A program made the translations under genes and the position numbers. Source: Melanocharis versteri (lineage: Eukaryota; Chordata; Aves; Passeriformes; Melanocharitidae). From it: a stretch of 64,000 bases of DNA. The notes below the pieces were generated by a model. It saw nothing but the letters and a program-made list of their open reading frames with translations, did not search any database and had not been told where the DNA came from. Location: the NCBI GenBank assembly GCA_013397845.1, contig VZTG01009144.1, positions 5,383-69,382 on the forward strand, given 5' to 3'. Below are positions 36,375-48,782 of the stretch, one piece after another. The number at the start of each line of letters is the position of its first letter. Within the stretch, counting starts at the first letter, position 1.

Positions 36375-37469
36375 CCTGCCAGAAGGTCTTCAATCCCTTT
36401 TTTTCCCACACTTTGTAGACAACCTGAGACTCCCTTTGACTGGGATGCTCCCCGAAAATCACTCATGAGGAATGACTTGAAACGGCGTGCACCTCAAGCA
36501 GATTTTCTCCTCCCGTCTTCGAGGCTGCCTGGGGAACAAACCCGTGTTTCCTGTCAGAAATAGCTCCTGTTCACCCCAAAAGTAGCTGCCTGCACTTGGA
36601 GAACAAACCCGAGCTCCGAGCCAGAACCCTGCTGTTCCCTGAGAGCAGGCAGCTGCCAGAGGCAGAGCTAAAGCTCCACTGCCGTTCACAAATGCACCTA
36701 AACATCCTGATGGGAATTACCAGGGCTCTCAGATGGTGCTTTGGGGTTACAGGCAGATATTTGCAAATGTTTTGCCAACAAACTGATTTCTGACACTTGT
36801 TTTTACACTGGGATGTGCCCACGGCATTAAAACGCTTAAGGCTCCTGGGGTTTTCATGAAAGGAACCAAAAAATGAAAGTCCAAAGCAATCTGGTCACTT
36901 AATCATCTAAACTGAGAAGAGATTGGTACAAAGAACTGGGCTGAGAGTTGGCCAGGGTGAACAGTGAACTCATCTTAAGCTCAGAAAATGGGATAATTAT
37001 ACCTAAATTGCCTTTCATAATTAAAAAGATGCAGCAAATTAATCAGATCTCATCTTCAAATAACACGAACCTGAACACCAGGGTTTGAGCATTGCTGAAG
37101 GAAATGGTGGTTATCAGATTAATGGCAAGTGCATTTTCAAGCTGATTAGCTAAAAGCCCAAGAAAATGGAAAAAAGAAAGAGGCTGCTATTTAACAGCAC
37201 GAGCCAAGCATTTCCGTACCAGTAAATAAGAGGTAGGATAATAAAATCCTCATTAAGCTGCTGAGGCCTGTTTGGTTTTGTTTTCTTTTTAAGGGAATGT
37301 TTTAACTCTGCAAACAAGCAGGAGCAAAACTGGGGTTCACGCAGGCTTTCATTGCCTGGGGATGCTTTGCCAAGTCCAAATGCTTTGGAAAAGTTCCTCC
37401 TTACCACACGCCCTGGATCTGGCTGATCCTTCTGGATGGATCAGAGGGGCGTTCTGCTGTGCGCCTCGG
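36375..37469. other. Unique non-coding DNA between two solo LTRs
   Basis: About 1.1 kb with no gene, internal retroviral sequence or repeat that I recognise. The two neighbouring LTRs differ in sequence and duplication length, so this is not the interior of one provirus. Confidence 0.55.
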
Positions 37470-37970
37470 CAAGCTGTTTTGGTTTGAAAAGACAGGAGTA
37501 TAATTCTGAAATTGAGGAGCTTTTAGGCAATGATATGAGAAAAAAAAGAATAACAGTTCTTTATTAATATAAACAACAACAGTAACCACTGACAGAGTCA
37601 GAATACAACCTGACACCCTGTTCAGGGTGGTGGTAGCAGTCCAGATGAAAATGGTCCTCTGAAGCGCTGATCAGGTAGAAGGAAAAATCCTGATAGTCCA
37701 GTGAAAAGCTCTTGTCCTCTGGATATCCAGGAGCAGGAGCTAGCTGGTGCTGTACAATCCCAGAGTCCAGCTTATATCCAGGTGGGAATGCTTGGCTCCT
37801 CCCCCCTGGGTGGAGCCTCTTACAATGGGATGAGGTAACTCATGAGTCATGTGGTGAGTTCTTAATGGCCCATTAGCAGAGATAATGGGCCCCGGATAGC
37901 AGGAGATAACAGTGCTTCAGGCTGTGGAGATGGTGATAGAATAAACCTATTTTTAACCTAGGACACAAGC
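37470..37970 (-). mobile_element. Solo LTR, ERVL-like, with 5-bp target duplication
   Basis: The LTR occupies 37475-37965 (491 bp) and is flanked by CAAGC on both sides (37470-37474 and 37966-37970). On the minus strand it starts TGTCCTAGGTTAAAAATAGG and ends TTTTCAAACCAAAACA. In that direction a TATAAG box lies at about 37776-37771 and an AATAAA signal at 37565-37560, about 85 bp before the LTR end. This gives a sensible U3-R-U5 order. A perfect 9-bp inverted repeat sits in U3. The intact duplication implies a fairly young insertion. No internal region remains. A 5-bp duplication and the TGT...ACA ends suit class III (ERVL) or some class I elements. The name is an inference. Confidence 0.9.
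37867..37891. repeat. 9-bp inverted repeat inside the LTR U3
   Basis: GGCCCATTA (37867-37875), 7-nt spacer, TAATGGGCC (37883-37891). It may be a dyad binding site in the viral promoter region. Confidence 0.85.
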
Positions 37971-40180
37971 ATCCCCCTGATAAAACCCAGGATTTGATTT
38001 CAAGTTTGGATCCTTGAGGGGAGGCTGTGCTGAATTCATTCCAGCATGTGAAGGCAGATTTGGGAAGCTGAGGGCACCTTTGGAAGCAGCACCCAGCAGC
38101 AGGAAGAGGTTTGATTGAGCTCGGTGGCAATGATTTCATGCTTTGGGGGCTGGAAGGCTCGGCTGGAATCATCTTGTTGCACAAGAGCCTGCTGGGGAAC
38201 AGCCCTTCACCTGAAAGTTTGCAATCCTGGGCCCCAGTCCTGCAGGAAATCAGTGCCTTGCTTATTTTCATGAACCTGCCCACAATTAAACGTGGGTAAA
38301 TATTTGCAGGGTTGAACGCAAATGTACAGAGCAGGCAGAAGAATGAAGGAGGGGCAGAGTTATCCTCATTTTGAGCTGCCCTGCTCTGCTGGCTCCAAGT
38401 CTATCAGTGCACAAGGCCAGCATAAATCACCCCTGATGTGGATCAGATGTGTCCTGCTGGGCAAGCAGCAGAGCCCAGATCAAAGATTGATGATCACCAA
38501 GGCACAGACCTGGGCGCCTGTGCCAGGAGAAGATGAAGCATCCTCTGGGGAGCTCCGGCTCGCTCTGACAGCAGTGGGAGCCTCTGCAGAAAGCTTGGAC
38601 CAGACAGCTGGTTTTAGATAGCTGGAGCTAGGGCAGATGAATGTCCCTCCTGAGAAGGTAAGGGACTTGATCAAAATCAAACATGAAGTCCTGTGATCAG
38701 GGAAAATACAGGAATAGGACTTAAATTGATGGGCAGTACTGGGGGATTTGGATGAAGGGTGGTTTTGGTTTTTTTTCTTCTGTAATTGAAAGATGGGTTT
38801 GATCAGAAAGGTAAAGCTTGATAAAGGGTGATTTGCAGGGCCTGTGGTAGCAGAAATGTTGGTTTCCCAGCTGAAATGGCAAAGCCTGGGCAGTGGGAGG
38901 GCACAGACATCGTGAGCCACAATTAATTAATCATTAACTCTTTGCTTCTCTGCCAGTATTGCTTCCTTCAGTTCTGTGCTGCTGGAGAGCCTTGGTGCAA
39001 ATGAGGAAATGTTTGACACCATGATCTTCCATTTTAGCCTCCGAGGAAATGGATAGGAAAAAACACCAGCTGGTTTTGGTAGCAGATCCCCAAGTTTTGG
39101 GGGCACTTCCAAAAGTTTGGCTGAGTCCCCTGTGCCCTTTCAGAAGACCTCAACCATATCTGTATTTAGGAAAAAAAAACAGATGGAGAAGAAAACTGAC
39201 CCAGGACACTCCTGGTGTCCCCATGTCACTGTTCCATCTGTCATTTATTCCTCCCTCCCTCCACACTCTGGCCAGAGGGAAAACCTCACATTTCCACTGA
39301 ACCCTCCAGTTCTGCAGCAAAACACTTGGACCTAGTGGACACTAGAAACGTCCTAATTTGCCATAAATTGGACCTGGACTGCAGTGGCACAAAGCCAGGC
39401 CCTTTTCCAGCTGAATGATGAGGGATGTTGCTCACCTTGAGCTCCCCCAAGCCAGCTGTTCCCTCAGTGCTGTCACGGGGAATGGGATGTTTTACACTCA
39501 GTCCTGCTGTTCCCTCCTCGCTGCACCTTTATAGGCTGAGCTTTCAGATAGAGATGAAACCCATTTTCCTTCACAGCAGTTTGAGCACAGGTCCTTGAGT
39601 TGATTTATCTCCTTTATCCCTGTGCTGTTGAGCTCTCTTCACTACTTCACTCGTATCTCCCTGGTTTTTCAGCTACAGGATGTGACTGGTGTCTGAATTG
39701 TAATTTTCCATGCTTTCAGGCATGGTTAAGGCACAATAAAATCCTCGTGCTGTGTTTGGATCAAGGTGAGTGAAGCCAAAAATAGTAGTTTTTACAAAAT
39801 GAGCGGGTTTTTTTCTCTTTTGAGTTACAGTGCTAAGCATGTTTACATTTTGCTGAGGTTTTGAAAGTGGTTTTAATTGGGCACAGAGCTTTATGGCTTT
39901 TACACTCTTCCTTCTCCAGCACTGAAGGTGTCCCCAAATACAAACAGAGAGGCCACATTCACTCTGAGTCAGCTGCAGCTTGGATCATGCCACAGGACAG
40001 CTGCTCACACAAGATTTTTTCCTCACTGTGTTCAGTGGAGGCCGAGCTGTTTGCTTTGTGTGTTGAACTTGATGCTTTATTCTCCTTTTTTTTTTTTTCA
40101 GACGGAGTGAAAAGTTCCACCGGATAATTCACCCCTGGCACAGCAGGGTGACACCAAACCCTTCCTTTCTGAGCATTTGT
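37971..40180. other. Unique non-coding DNA
   Basis: No gene supported. A short T run occurs at 38769-38776 and a longer one at 40087-40099. Frames on both strands near 38322-38920 and 39861-40225 have no motif or splice context. Confidence 0.5.
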
Positions 40181-40380
40181 AGGATCGTGGAATATCCAGA
40201 GCTGGAAGGGACCCACAAGGGTCATTACTCCAACTCCTGGCCCTGCCCAGACCCCCCAACAATCCCACCCTGTGCATCCCTGGGAGTGTTATCCAAACTC
40301 TCCTGGAGCTCTGGCAGCCTCAGGGCTGGGAACATTCCCTGGGGAGCCTGGGCAGTGCCCAGCACCCCCTCTTTAGAACC
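40181..40380 (-). repeat. CR1 LINE 3' fragment (J/E-like subfamily)
   Basis: The plus strand reads AGGATCGTGGAATATCCAGA, GCTGGAAGGGACCCACAAGG, CTCCAACTCCTGGCCCTGCC, CCAACAATCCCACC and TGGGGAGCCTGGGCAGTGCC. It belongs to the same subfamily as the copies at 1341 and 41361. Minus orientation, 5'-truncated. Confidence 0.88.
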
Positions 40381-40626
40381 CTTAAACCATTTTTGCAGCT
40401 GGCTGGAGGAAAAAAAACCTCCAGGAAAGGTAAAATTTGGTACCTTCTACCAATATCTTCACCACCATCTCCCCGCATCGCTCCGTGCAGAGCCGGGGAA
40501 AGAGTTGTGCCACAATGATGGACCAGGATCTGTCTCTGTGTCTGAGGTGTGAAAGCCACCCCAGGGTGGGCAGCTGCTCCCCACAGCGGCCAGCTCAGCT
40601 CTGGGCCCTGGTTTGGGATGATTTCG

Positions 40627-40695
40627 GGTGGTTTGGGGTGGTTTGGGGTGGTTTGGAGTGGTTTGGGGTGGTTTGGGGTGGTTTGGGGTGGTTTT
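40627..40695 (+). repeat. 10-bp G-rich minisatellite (GTTTGGGGTG)n
   Basis: Six tandem GTTTGGGGTG units from 40631 to 40690, one with a G-to-A change, and partial units at both ends. The G runs are regularly spaced on the plus strand. It creates a tryptophan/glycine-rich segment in the longest open frame of the window (40437-41297), which I regard as spurious. Confidence 0.95.
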
Positions 40696-41360
40696 GTGCC
40701 CCTGTGCCTCGTGCTGGTGAAACTCTGATGAGTGGCCGCTGCAGGAGTGGGGTTGTGCCCTCTGAAGGTCACAGGCTGGATCTGCTGGAGATGTCCCTGG
40801 CAAAATGTGATGTCAACAGCTGCAAAGAGGGGGGAAAACAGGCAAAAAGCCCTCTGGAGTTTGCACTTGCACGGGGAGCAGCGGGCCTGGTGTTATTATT
40901 AGCCAGCAGTGTGTCGGGCCCATTATCTGCCCTGACAGCTCCAGACCCCCAGGCTGCCCCTCCAAACGCTGCTGCTGATGTGTTGCAAGTGCTAAACAGC
41001 CACACTGCAGTTATTTGTCAGCAGTACCACTCCCCCCCGTGCCCTGTGGCCCTCAGACACGCGCAGGGCCCTGTGGGTTCCGTGGGAGATGCTCCACCAG
41101 GAGCAGAGAGCTCCCATCCTGTCTCCAGCGCAGTGGAGAGGAGCAGTTCCCCATCTCGGAGCCCTCTCAGCCTGGTGGAAGGTGCAACTCCAGTTTTCTT
41201 TCACAAAGGATGCAGTTGCTCGCCCTGGTCAGGATTTTGTGCTGCCGCGGCACAGAGCTCCCAGGGTGAGGGATGTTTCTGTGACTGGTCTGGCTGAAGT
41301 CAGGAATAACAGCTGGAGCTGAGGAATAGTTCTGTTTCCTAAAGATAAACCCGTGCTTAA
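40696..41360. other. Unique DNA, open frame not supported as a gene
   Basis: This holds the right part of the 286-codon plus frame (40437-41297). The frame starts within or beside a CR1 tail, runs through the G-rich minisatellite and shows no domain, signal or conserved motif. The stretch 40860-41000 has a mixed, non-repetitive composition that might be conserved regulatory DNA, but this cannot be judged here. Confidence 0.45.
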
Positions 41361-41418
41361 ATCACAGAATCACAGAAGGGACCCACAAGGATCATCCAGT
41401 TCAACTCCTGGCCCTGTG
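41361..41418 (-). repeat. Short CR1 3' tail
   Basis: ATCACAGAATCACAGAAGGG, then ACCCACAAGGATCATCCAGT and TCAACTCCTGGCCCTG. Two copies of the 8-bp ATCACAGA terminal unit are visible. Only the last ~55 bp of the element remain, in minus orientation. Confidence 0.85.
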
Positions 41419-42642
41419 CTTCACCAAATCCATTTAAATCCTTGCACACCATTTAAAACTTTAATTTTGGTGAAAGAAAGTGTAACAGAGGAAACTAACA
41501 TTTATTACAGAGATTTGTATGTTTGAATTACACCCCAAAGCCTTTTTTTGTTCTCTCAGATTATTTTTGGTATGAATAAGGTATTTTGTATGAATAACAC
41601 CCAAGACCTTTCCCAAAACCCAAGACCAAACCCAAGCAGGTTTCTGTTAAATAAGAATGTGCCACTCATAAGTCCTGCTGTCCAAAAAAAGAGTTTCCCT
41701 TGCTCAATCTTTAGCCATGTGCAAGAAGAACCATTCAGAACTGCTACTGTGATAAACTGAGGGAGTTTAATGCCTGGGAAAACGCAGAAATCAGGATAAA
41801 GGCATTGCCACAGGACACTGGAGAGAGCAAAGCAGAAAGGAGAGAGTTATACTAAAGACAGTCAGGGTTTTGTTTCATAAAGTTTCACTAAATGAGGGCT
41901 GGGATGCTATTAAACCATCTCAAAAGAAGCAAAACCACCCCACGTTCTCAGGTAGATTTTGAGCACCCGCTGAAAGGACTTTTTGCAAGTCTTAGGCTGA
42001 GTTTCCAAGCTCCACAAAACCTCCAAGGCTGAGCTGTGGCTCCATCTCTGCCTGGCTGCTGCAGAGAGCCTTGGGGGATATTTCTGCCAGATCAGTACAG
42101 TCAGAGATGCTGGAGGGATCCTGCGCCTTTTCCATGCTGTGAAGTTTCATTTAAGTACCAAATAAATTGGGGTTCCTGCCCAGCCCTGAGGGCTGACACG
42201 ATTGTGCTGCGTTTGCTGAAACTCCCACTGATTTTATGAAAACTGAATTACATGCATGGTGGATATTTTTCGCAGATCCCACCCAGAAGGCCTGAAGTTT
42301 TCAGTTCTAAGGGGGATCTCATCCTGATGGCGTCTCCTGAGTGAGAAACACTGTTTTTACTGCCAGAGGGAAGCAGCCCATGGCTTTCAGTGCCTCTGTA
42401 GCCACCAAGCAGTGCCTGGGTAATGACTTGCCATTATTATTCCACAAACGTGTCCACGAACAAATGGAAAGCCAACGAGTGCTGCTCTGGTAACGTTTCC
42501 CAGTATTGATTTTTTTGGAATTCAGTTAGTCTTATTGGTTTATAAATTTCATCTGTGTGCAATGGGCACCAGAATCCCCCTTCCTTCCTGTTTAAGGTGT
42601 GCCATGAAATTTTGTTAAAATCTTTTCTTCACGTTTACTCAC

Positions 42643-42667
42643 ACACACACAATTTTTTTTTTTTTTG
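42643..42667 (+). repeat. (AC)n followed by poly-T
   Basis: CACACACACACA runs directly into a run of about 14 T. Simple repeat. Confidence 0.9.
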
Positions 42668-44082
42668 TGATCAGCCCCTCCTTATGAAAAATGCTCACGA
42701 AAGCCTCATGGAGGGAAAAATGAAGGTTTAAATCAGGATTTTGAAATTAATGAGTGGCAACGCTGTCTTTCATCCCATTTCTTCCAGTCCATCAGAGGTC
42801 ACCTCAAGAACCAGCACGTGAAATTAGGCCGGGAGTAGGGTTTAGATGAATTTAGAGATCTGGATCAGGTATCATCTGGTGCTGAGCCACCTCTGAATAA
42901 AGTCAAATTATCCACTTCAGAGCTGCTCATTATCTGCTCACATTTCTGAGTGGATGATGATGGTTTTTCACTTGGAGCACGGTAACCTGCACTTAGATCC
43001 TGGCACTGCTGCCGTGCAGAGCGTGTGGTCAGGCACCCACAGCACGGATCTCCTTTGGATAAAATTGCCTTCAGGAAACCGAGCACTGAAATATTCCCTG
43101 TTCCTCTGCCACGGCGTAATTTGGCTGTTTTCTGCTCTAGTAAATAACAACTAAACTCAGGTGGAAGAGGAGACAATAGGCCAGGCTGATCTCGTTCCTC
43201 ATATCGCCAAATACCACAGGCAGGAATGGCTCCTCTGAGGAAAAAAAAGGGCTGGCCAGCAGATTTGGGAAGTTTCTGTCTCCTTTCCCAACGCTCAGGT
43301 TTATTAATGACACATTAAATGCTCACAGCAGGTCACAGAAGTGCATTTATATGTTATCTCTGCTCTGTGTTGCCCGCACAAAGCGGGTTTGGAAGTTTGG
43401 GAGAGTTGTATGTGGTTTTCATACAGAAAATGCACACACAAGCTGAATAAAGCTGGGTTCGGGTAGTCTTAAATCAACTCAATTCAGGCACGTGAGCAAA
43501 ATATTGAAATCCTGCCCTCCCACCAGGAGCTGGGGCTGTGTGTGGACCATTAAATCTCATTCCCAGATTTCCCTGGCACGGGAGCACGGGGAGGAACTGG
43601 GCTTGCCCTTGTGGCACATCCCCTCCAAAGTCAATTCTGGTGCTCAAATCACTCTGCTTTGGGTGACTTCAGAGCTGCTCTGGAAGTCTTTGCCAGCAGC
43701 AGCTCCTGAGGCAGGAGGGACCCTGGATCAAAGCTGGGTATTCCCAGAAGAGCCCCGAGACTGGAGCACGGCGTTTAAAGGGAGGATGACAGAACAGCAT
43801 GTGAAGATTGAGATGTGTAAGGACACGTCTCTGCCACCTGGGAACACCTCATTATTCACAAAATGCCAAGCCCTTAATTCTTCTAAACAACAGCATCAGC
43901 CCTCCACCATTAATTGAAGAAAATGGCTGGAAAGAACAGATTTTGTTCCAACATTTAAGTGGCACGTTGCTCTTTTCTCCTTGTTTTCCATGCCTGTTTC
44001 AGAGTGCCCTTGTCCTCACTGACTTTTGGGCATGTTCTGAAAGGTTAGACCTTGAGAAAGGATTGAAACATATTTACTTTTA

Positions 44083-44100
44083 AGACACACACACACACAC
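44083..44100 (+). repeat. (AC)9 microsatellite
   Basis: Perfect dinucleotide run followed by CCCTCCCC. Confidence 0.95.
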
Positions 44101-45317
44101 CCCTCCCCAAATCGAAAGGGCACCTTGAAATATGAAGGAATATTTTATACAACTGCAAGGTAAAGGAGACTTTAGTTTTGTGGATTAGCCATGCCCACCT
44201 TTTTAATTCAAGGACAAAAGATGAACTCTAGCTGTACTTGTTCCCTAATAGCAGAGTTTTTACGAATGTAATTACATTTTTCTCCTTTTTCCCCCTCTGT
44301 CTATCCTGCTCTTTTTGTACTTTAAAAAGATTGCTTTGTTTAGAATTATAATGATTTCTGTTAGGAATTATATTCATTTCAGCTCCTGTCTTTTTGGAGT
44401 ATTGATGGATCCCGTTAAAGGGCAGCTCTGCTTTGAGCAGAACTGGCTGAATTTTAATGGTACATAAAAGGATTTCTGCATAGTGGCAGACTTGAACGGG
44501 GCTGAGAGAGGGAGTCTTTTTTTTTATTTTTAATCACCCTGGGGACATGCAGAAAGCCCCCTTTGGCAGTTTTTCATCCTCACATTCCCTGTTTGGCCAT
44601 GCTTTCCATCAGCCCCTTGCTCCGTCCATCCATCACCGTCTCCAGCGGTTTCCAGCTGCAATTCAGGCAGGGATAAATCTCCCACCATCAGTGCATAAAT
44701 TCCCACCCTCCTTCTGCCCTCTTTGGAGAGTGCTCACACCTCGTGGATGGTGTTTTCATCCACCACATACCCACCAAACTCCAGGTTCCTGCTCCAAAGC
44801 GTGAGAGGTGCTCTGGAGAAATGGACACCCAGCAGGAGCATCTCTGACAGCCTCAGCTCTTTGTTAAATCAGTGTGAACTTTGTTAAAGCCCTGATAAAT
44901 TCACAGGTTCACCTGAATTTTATACTTTTTTTGTGGTGTAAAATAAATTCAGTCCACTCTGCGTGTTCACGTTACCTCAGGGAAGGGTGAAAACTGGAAA
45001 AAGGGAAAAAGAGCAACCACTTTCAAGAAAGCAAAAAGTAGACGTGGCACTTGGCAAATCTCAGATAGATTTGGAGGATCAGCTTGCTGAAGGCATTAAA
45101 ATAATAATACAATAATAATACAAACTGCCCCGAGCACATCAGGAGCCTTCCTGTGAGTCTGGAGGGCAGGGAAGGGTGGTGGAAGATTAATTGGGAAGAT
45201 TAATTATGGATCCCAGTGTTCCCAGCTCTGGGGTTCAAGCAGGGCTCCTCACCAGAGCCTTTTTGTGGGAGGGACAAGGCAGAAGAGCTGAACTGCTGGT
45301 GGGAAGGGTCTGGCCAT

Positions 45318-46320
45318 GAATCAGAGAGATGAAAAATAACAAATTGCCAGGAGCAGATGGGCTTCGCTCACGGGTTCTAACAGAACTCAGATCCGAAATT
45401 GCTGTTAACAGGGAGGGTGAAAATCTGAGGTTTTCATCACCCTCAGCACAGAGAAAGCAACGTTGCAACTGGTGCACTGATTTTTTAAAGGCTGAAAGGA
45501 GAGCCTGGAAAGCTGCAGGACTTTGGGGTGCAAAGGACAAAAAGTTATACTGAGGAATGGAATGAAAAGACTGGGATAAAGATGGCAAAATAGGAAAGAA
45601 CAGGGCTTTGCAGGGAGAAGCTGTGCCTCACAAAATATTTCCTGAGCAATCGGTGTGCAGCAAGGGTGGGCTGGTGGCTGCAATAATCTGGGGTTCTCAA
45701 GAGCTTTGAACACGTTGTGTCCCTAAAGGTTCTTAAGAAAAATAAGCTGAAGGGATAAGAGAGAAGGTCCTTTATGATTTGGGGGGTAAATCTCAGAGCA
45801 GGGGTCTCACCCTGTACCTGGGGCCGTGTCAGTCAGGCTTCACAGAAACCATGCAAAGAGCTGGAGCAATTCCATTTCCCGGTGAAATGAGTTTGTTCAG
45901 GGCAGAAAAAGCTAAAATGAGGGACCTGCGGAAGCTTCTCGTGGTTCTGAGAGAGTGGGTGATAAAACAGCAGATGAAACGCACACATTAAGAAATGCAG
46001 GATAATGACCACTGCGAAAAAACAACATTAATTATAACCTCCACAGCGATGAGCTGTAGATTAGCTATTAGCATTCAGGAGAGAGATTTGGGGCTTGCTT
46101 TGAACAGCACTATGGAAACATTAGCTCAAGGCTCGGTGGGAATGAGTCAGAAGGTACAGAGAATCTGAGAAATTATTAGGCAAGAGAACATAGCAGGAAA
46201 TGTAATTAAGCACTGTTCAGACTCCTTGAAAGCTGTGCATGGCTCGGGCTCCCCTGAGATGGAGAGGAACACGAAAAAGCACACACAGAAAGGCAGTGAC
46301 GAGGTCTGAAAGCCCAAAAC
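45318..46320 (+). repeat. Ancient CR1/L3-like LINE reverse-transcriptase relic
   Basis: About 1 kb follows the order of a CR1-type ORF2 in heavily decayed form. At the left, AACAAATTGCCAGGAGCAGA translates to the KLPGADGL...RVLTEL motif typical of the LINE RT finger region. Further on, AAGGGATAAGAGAGAAGGTC with a TTTATGATTTGG follow-on matches the next conserved block. GATAAAACAGCAGATGAAAC near 45961, TGTAGATTAGCTATTAGCAT near 46053, GAGAGAGATTTGGGGCTTGC near 46080 and AGAATCTGAGAAATTATTAG near 46159 then come in the expected order and spacing. Stops and indels break the frame throughout, so it is inactive. Family placement rests on recalled amniote CR1 consensus. The right limit is uncertain. 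Confidence 0.6.
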
Positions 46321-48715
46321 AGCTCCCTCAGCGAGGGGCTGAACGAGGAATGAGGCTTCTTTCCTTCTCATCGTGTCGGAAGCTGCAGGCCTCCCACAAA
46401 ACAGGCCCGAAATATTTTGAAACAAATGGAAGGCAATTTTTTTTTTTTTTCTGGCACAGGACAGCTTTGAAGTGCAGAACTCGTTGCTGCAGGATTTTGT
46501 GGATGCCATATTCAGCCACGCTAAAAATCGGGAGATAAATTAGTGCAGGGGAAGTGGTTTGTGGATTAATGATAAATCCTTGGATGGATACAGCCTCAGA
46601 AAGCTGGGAATGGATCAGTCTGCATTTAACCTGTCCTTGAACATCTGGAAGGAGCAAAAGTCAGAAAGAGCACCCAGGGCAGAGGGGACTCTGTTCTGCC
46701 CCGACTGCAGCTGCAATTCTGCTAGAGAAACTTTATTTACTTGGAAGAAAGAAGCAAAACCTCGCCTTGCAGAAACCAATCTTCCAGGCGGGCTCCAGCA
46801 GGCAGCAAACAGATGGATTTTCTGTTGTTTCCTCTGGGTACTGCCTCTTCTGCTTGTGTCCTTGTCTTCTCATCACCCTGCTTTTCTCTGCCCGGCTGCC
46901 GCCTGCAGGACCATGTGATTGCTCCTCTTAATGAAGCATGGCCAACATGAATTGCCCCCCCAGCTGATCTTATTTAATTTATTTCTAATTATGCTGCTTT
47001 CTAAAGCGAACCTGGCACACTGGGTGTAATCCTTGTGTTGTCGTTGACTTTGGTGGGACTCTGTGGGGTGGGACAGCAAAGGAAACGCAGCGTTCTGGAA
47101 GAGAAAATCTGAAGCGAGCCCTGAGCTTGTGCTGGGATTTTGCCATTCTGACGAATCGATTTGAAGGGCTGGTTTTGCTGTTTGTGCCGGTTTTTGCTCC
47201 TGGCTGGGTGGCACTGGCCCTGGCACATGTTGGAGAGGACACTGTGGGGCTGTTTCTCATTCCATGGCATTGCAGGTCACGTGGGCCTTGGGAACCTGAG
47301 AGCACTCCTGCCCTCACCACCAGCCACCCTCCAGAAGAATTCAGAAAGAGAATTTTTTCTGCTTTTTTTTAATGGTTGCTCCCTTCTGGCCTTTCCAAAC
47401 TCCAACCTCTGACACTTCATTTTCACCCACGCCAGGAAATTTCATATATTCTGCGTTCAGGGCGAGATTTCACTTGGCAGCTGTTCTTTCCATATGGCTT
47501 TTTTTTTTTTTTTATTCCTACACCAGGATCACACAAAGCTTTAGAAATTAAACCTTCTAATTCCTTTACATGGCTTTCACAGTAGTTCTACTTCATGGAG
47601 GGAAAACAGTGGGAGCTGGAGGTGATGTGAGAGTGGAAAAGGCACCATCCCTGAAGACAACTCAAAACCTGCCCTTCACTTGTTGGTTTTCTGGGATGGG
47701 GATGCTCCAGGATGTTCCTGGAGCTCGGGAAGCAGAGCCTGCTTGAGGAACAGCCAGTTTGGGAGCCAGGCTGAGCTGTCACAGAGTTGAGAGGCAGAGC
47801 CTGGAAACCAGCTTGGCTTCCTTAGAGCTTCTGGAGCACGTTCCCTGTCCTTGGGGACCTGCAGGTGACACTGATTTGGTTGTAGGAATGACACTGGCAG
47901 GCTATGTCACTCCATTAATCAGGTGGGTCATATCAGAGACCTGAGACAATAACATCCCTGTCGTACACAAACCACAAACACACGCACGCACCGAAAAAAA
48001 GATGAATTGTTGAGTGATTCAGCTTTAATCTGAATTAATGCTCCCATTCAAGCCGTGGCTCTGCTCGTGTGAGGAACGCCAGTGCATTTCTAATTTCCTT
48101 TCCACACGAAATTGTCAGCATAATCAGCTGGCAGGAGCCAGAGCTGCTGAAAAGAGGACAAAGGGAAGGGCTTGTGGAGGAGGTGGGGGAAAAACCATCT
48201 CTGCTGTCAGGCACAGTTCGGCTGTCACCCGGGGGATGGGTGACAGCAGACACCGAGCTGGGAGGGGTAGGGACAGCACCAGCAGATGGTGAGAGGTGCC
48301 TGCTCTGACTCAGAGCTGTCCCTGTCCCCCTGTGCCCTCGTCCCACCCTTCCACTCCTCTCACTGCACATCCAGCCCCTTGCCAATCCCCTCTGCAGCCA
48401 GGTGAGGCTGGAAAAATAAAACATTGAATGGTTACAGCTTGTTAAAAACCCTGTGGGGTCCTTGGGTATTTTCATGGCCTCGTTCCCAGGTTATGCCCTA
48501 TTGCTGCCTGCATTAAAAGGAATTTTGGATAGGGCAGCTACTGCATGGGGAATAAGATCACCGAGCAAACTGCTGCACATGTCCAGTTTACATCACCAGA
48601 GAGGCTTTTTAGTCTTTCTATTGTCTCCAGAATTATTAATTAGAATTAATTTATTAAGGATGTGTCTGAGCTCAGAATAGATGTAGAGAACAGAGCTGGA
48701 AAAAACGAGAATTTT
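46321..48715. other. Unique non-coding DNA
   Basis: No gene supported. T runs at 46438-46450 and 47501-47513. The plus frame 46559-46918 and minus frames 46873-47320 lack motifs and splice context. Confidence 0.5.
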
Positions 48716-48782
48716 GTTTTGTTAAAGTCATTGCCCAAACAAGGATGGGCTCCTGTTCAACTCCGTGCCCCAATCACTGAAT
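48716..48782 (+). repeat. 67-bp dispersed direct repeat, copy 1
   Basis: GTTTTGTTAAAGTCATTGCC through CCAATCACTGAAT recurs at 52018-52084 with one substitution (A versus G). Similarity ends abruptly on both sides. I do not recognise it as a known family. Confidence 0.95.

Larger units (their letters stand above)
41419..45317. other. Unique non-coding DNA with short microsatellites
   Basis: No gene supported. It includes an (AC)n plus poly-T junction at 42643-42667, an (AC)9 run at 44083-44100, a T run at 44517-44525, and an ATAATAATAC duplication near 45098-45121. The plus frame 43492-43917 (141 codons) has no recognisable domain or splice signals. Confidence 0.5.

Noticed and set aside
36006..37965. 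One provirus bounded by the two LTRs at 36.0 and 37.9 kb
   Set aside because: The LTRs differ in sequence, orientation, length and target-duplication length, and the DNA between them has no retroviral motif.
40437..41297. Longest open frame in the window (286 codons, plus strand) as a gene
   Set aside because: It starts beside a CR1 tail, crosses a 10-bp minisatellite, and has no domain, signal peptide, splice logic or family motif. Best explained by GC-rich, stop-poor DNA.
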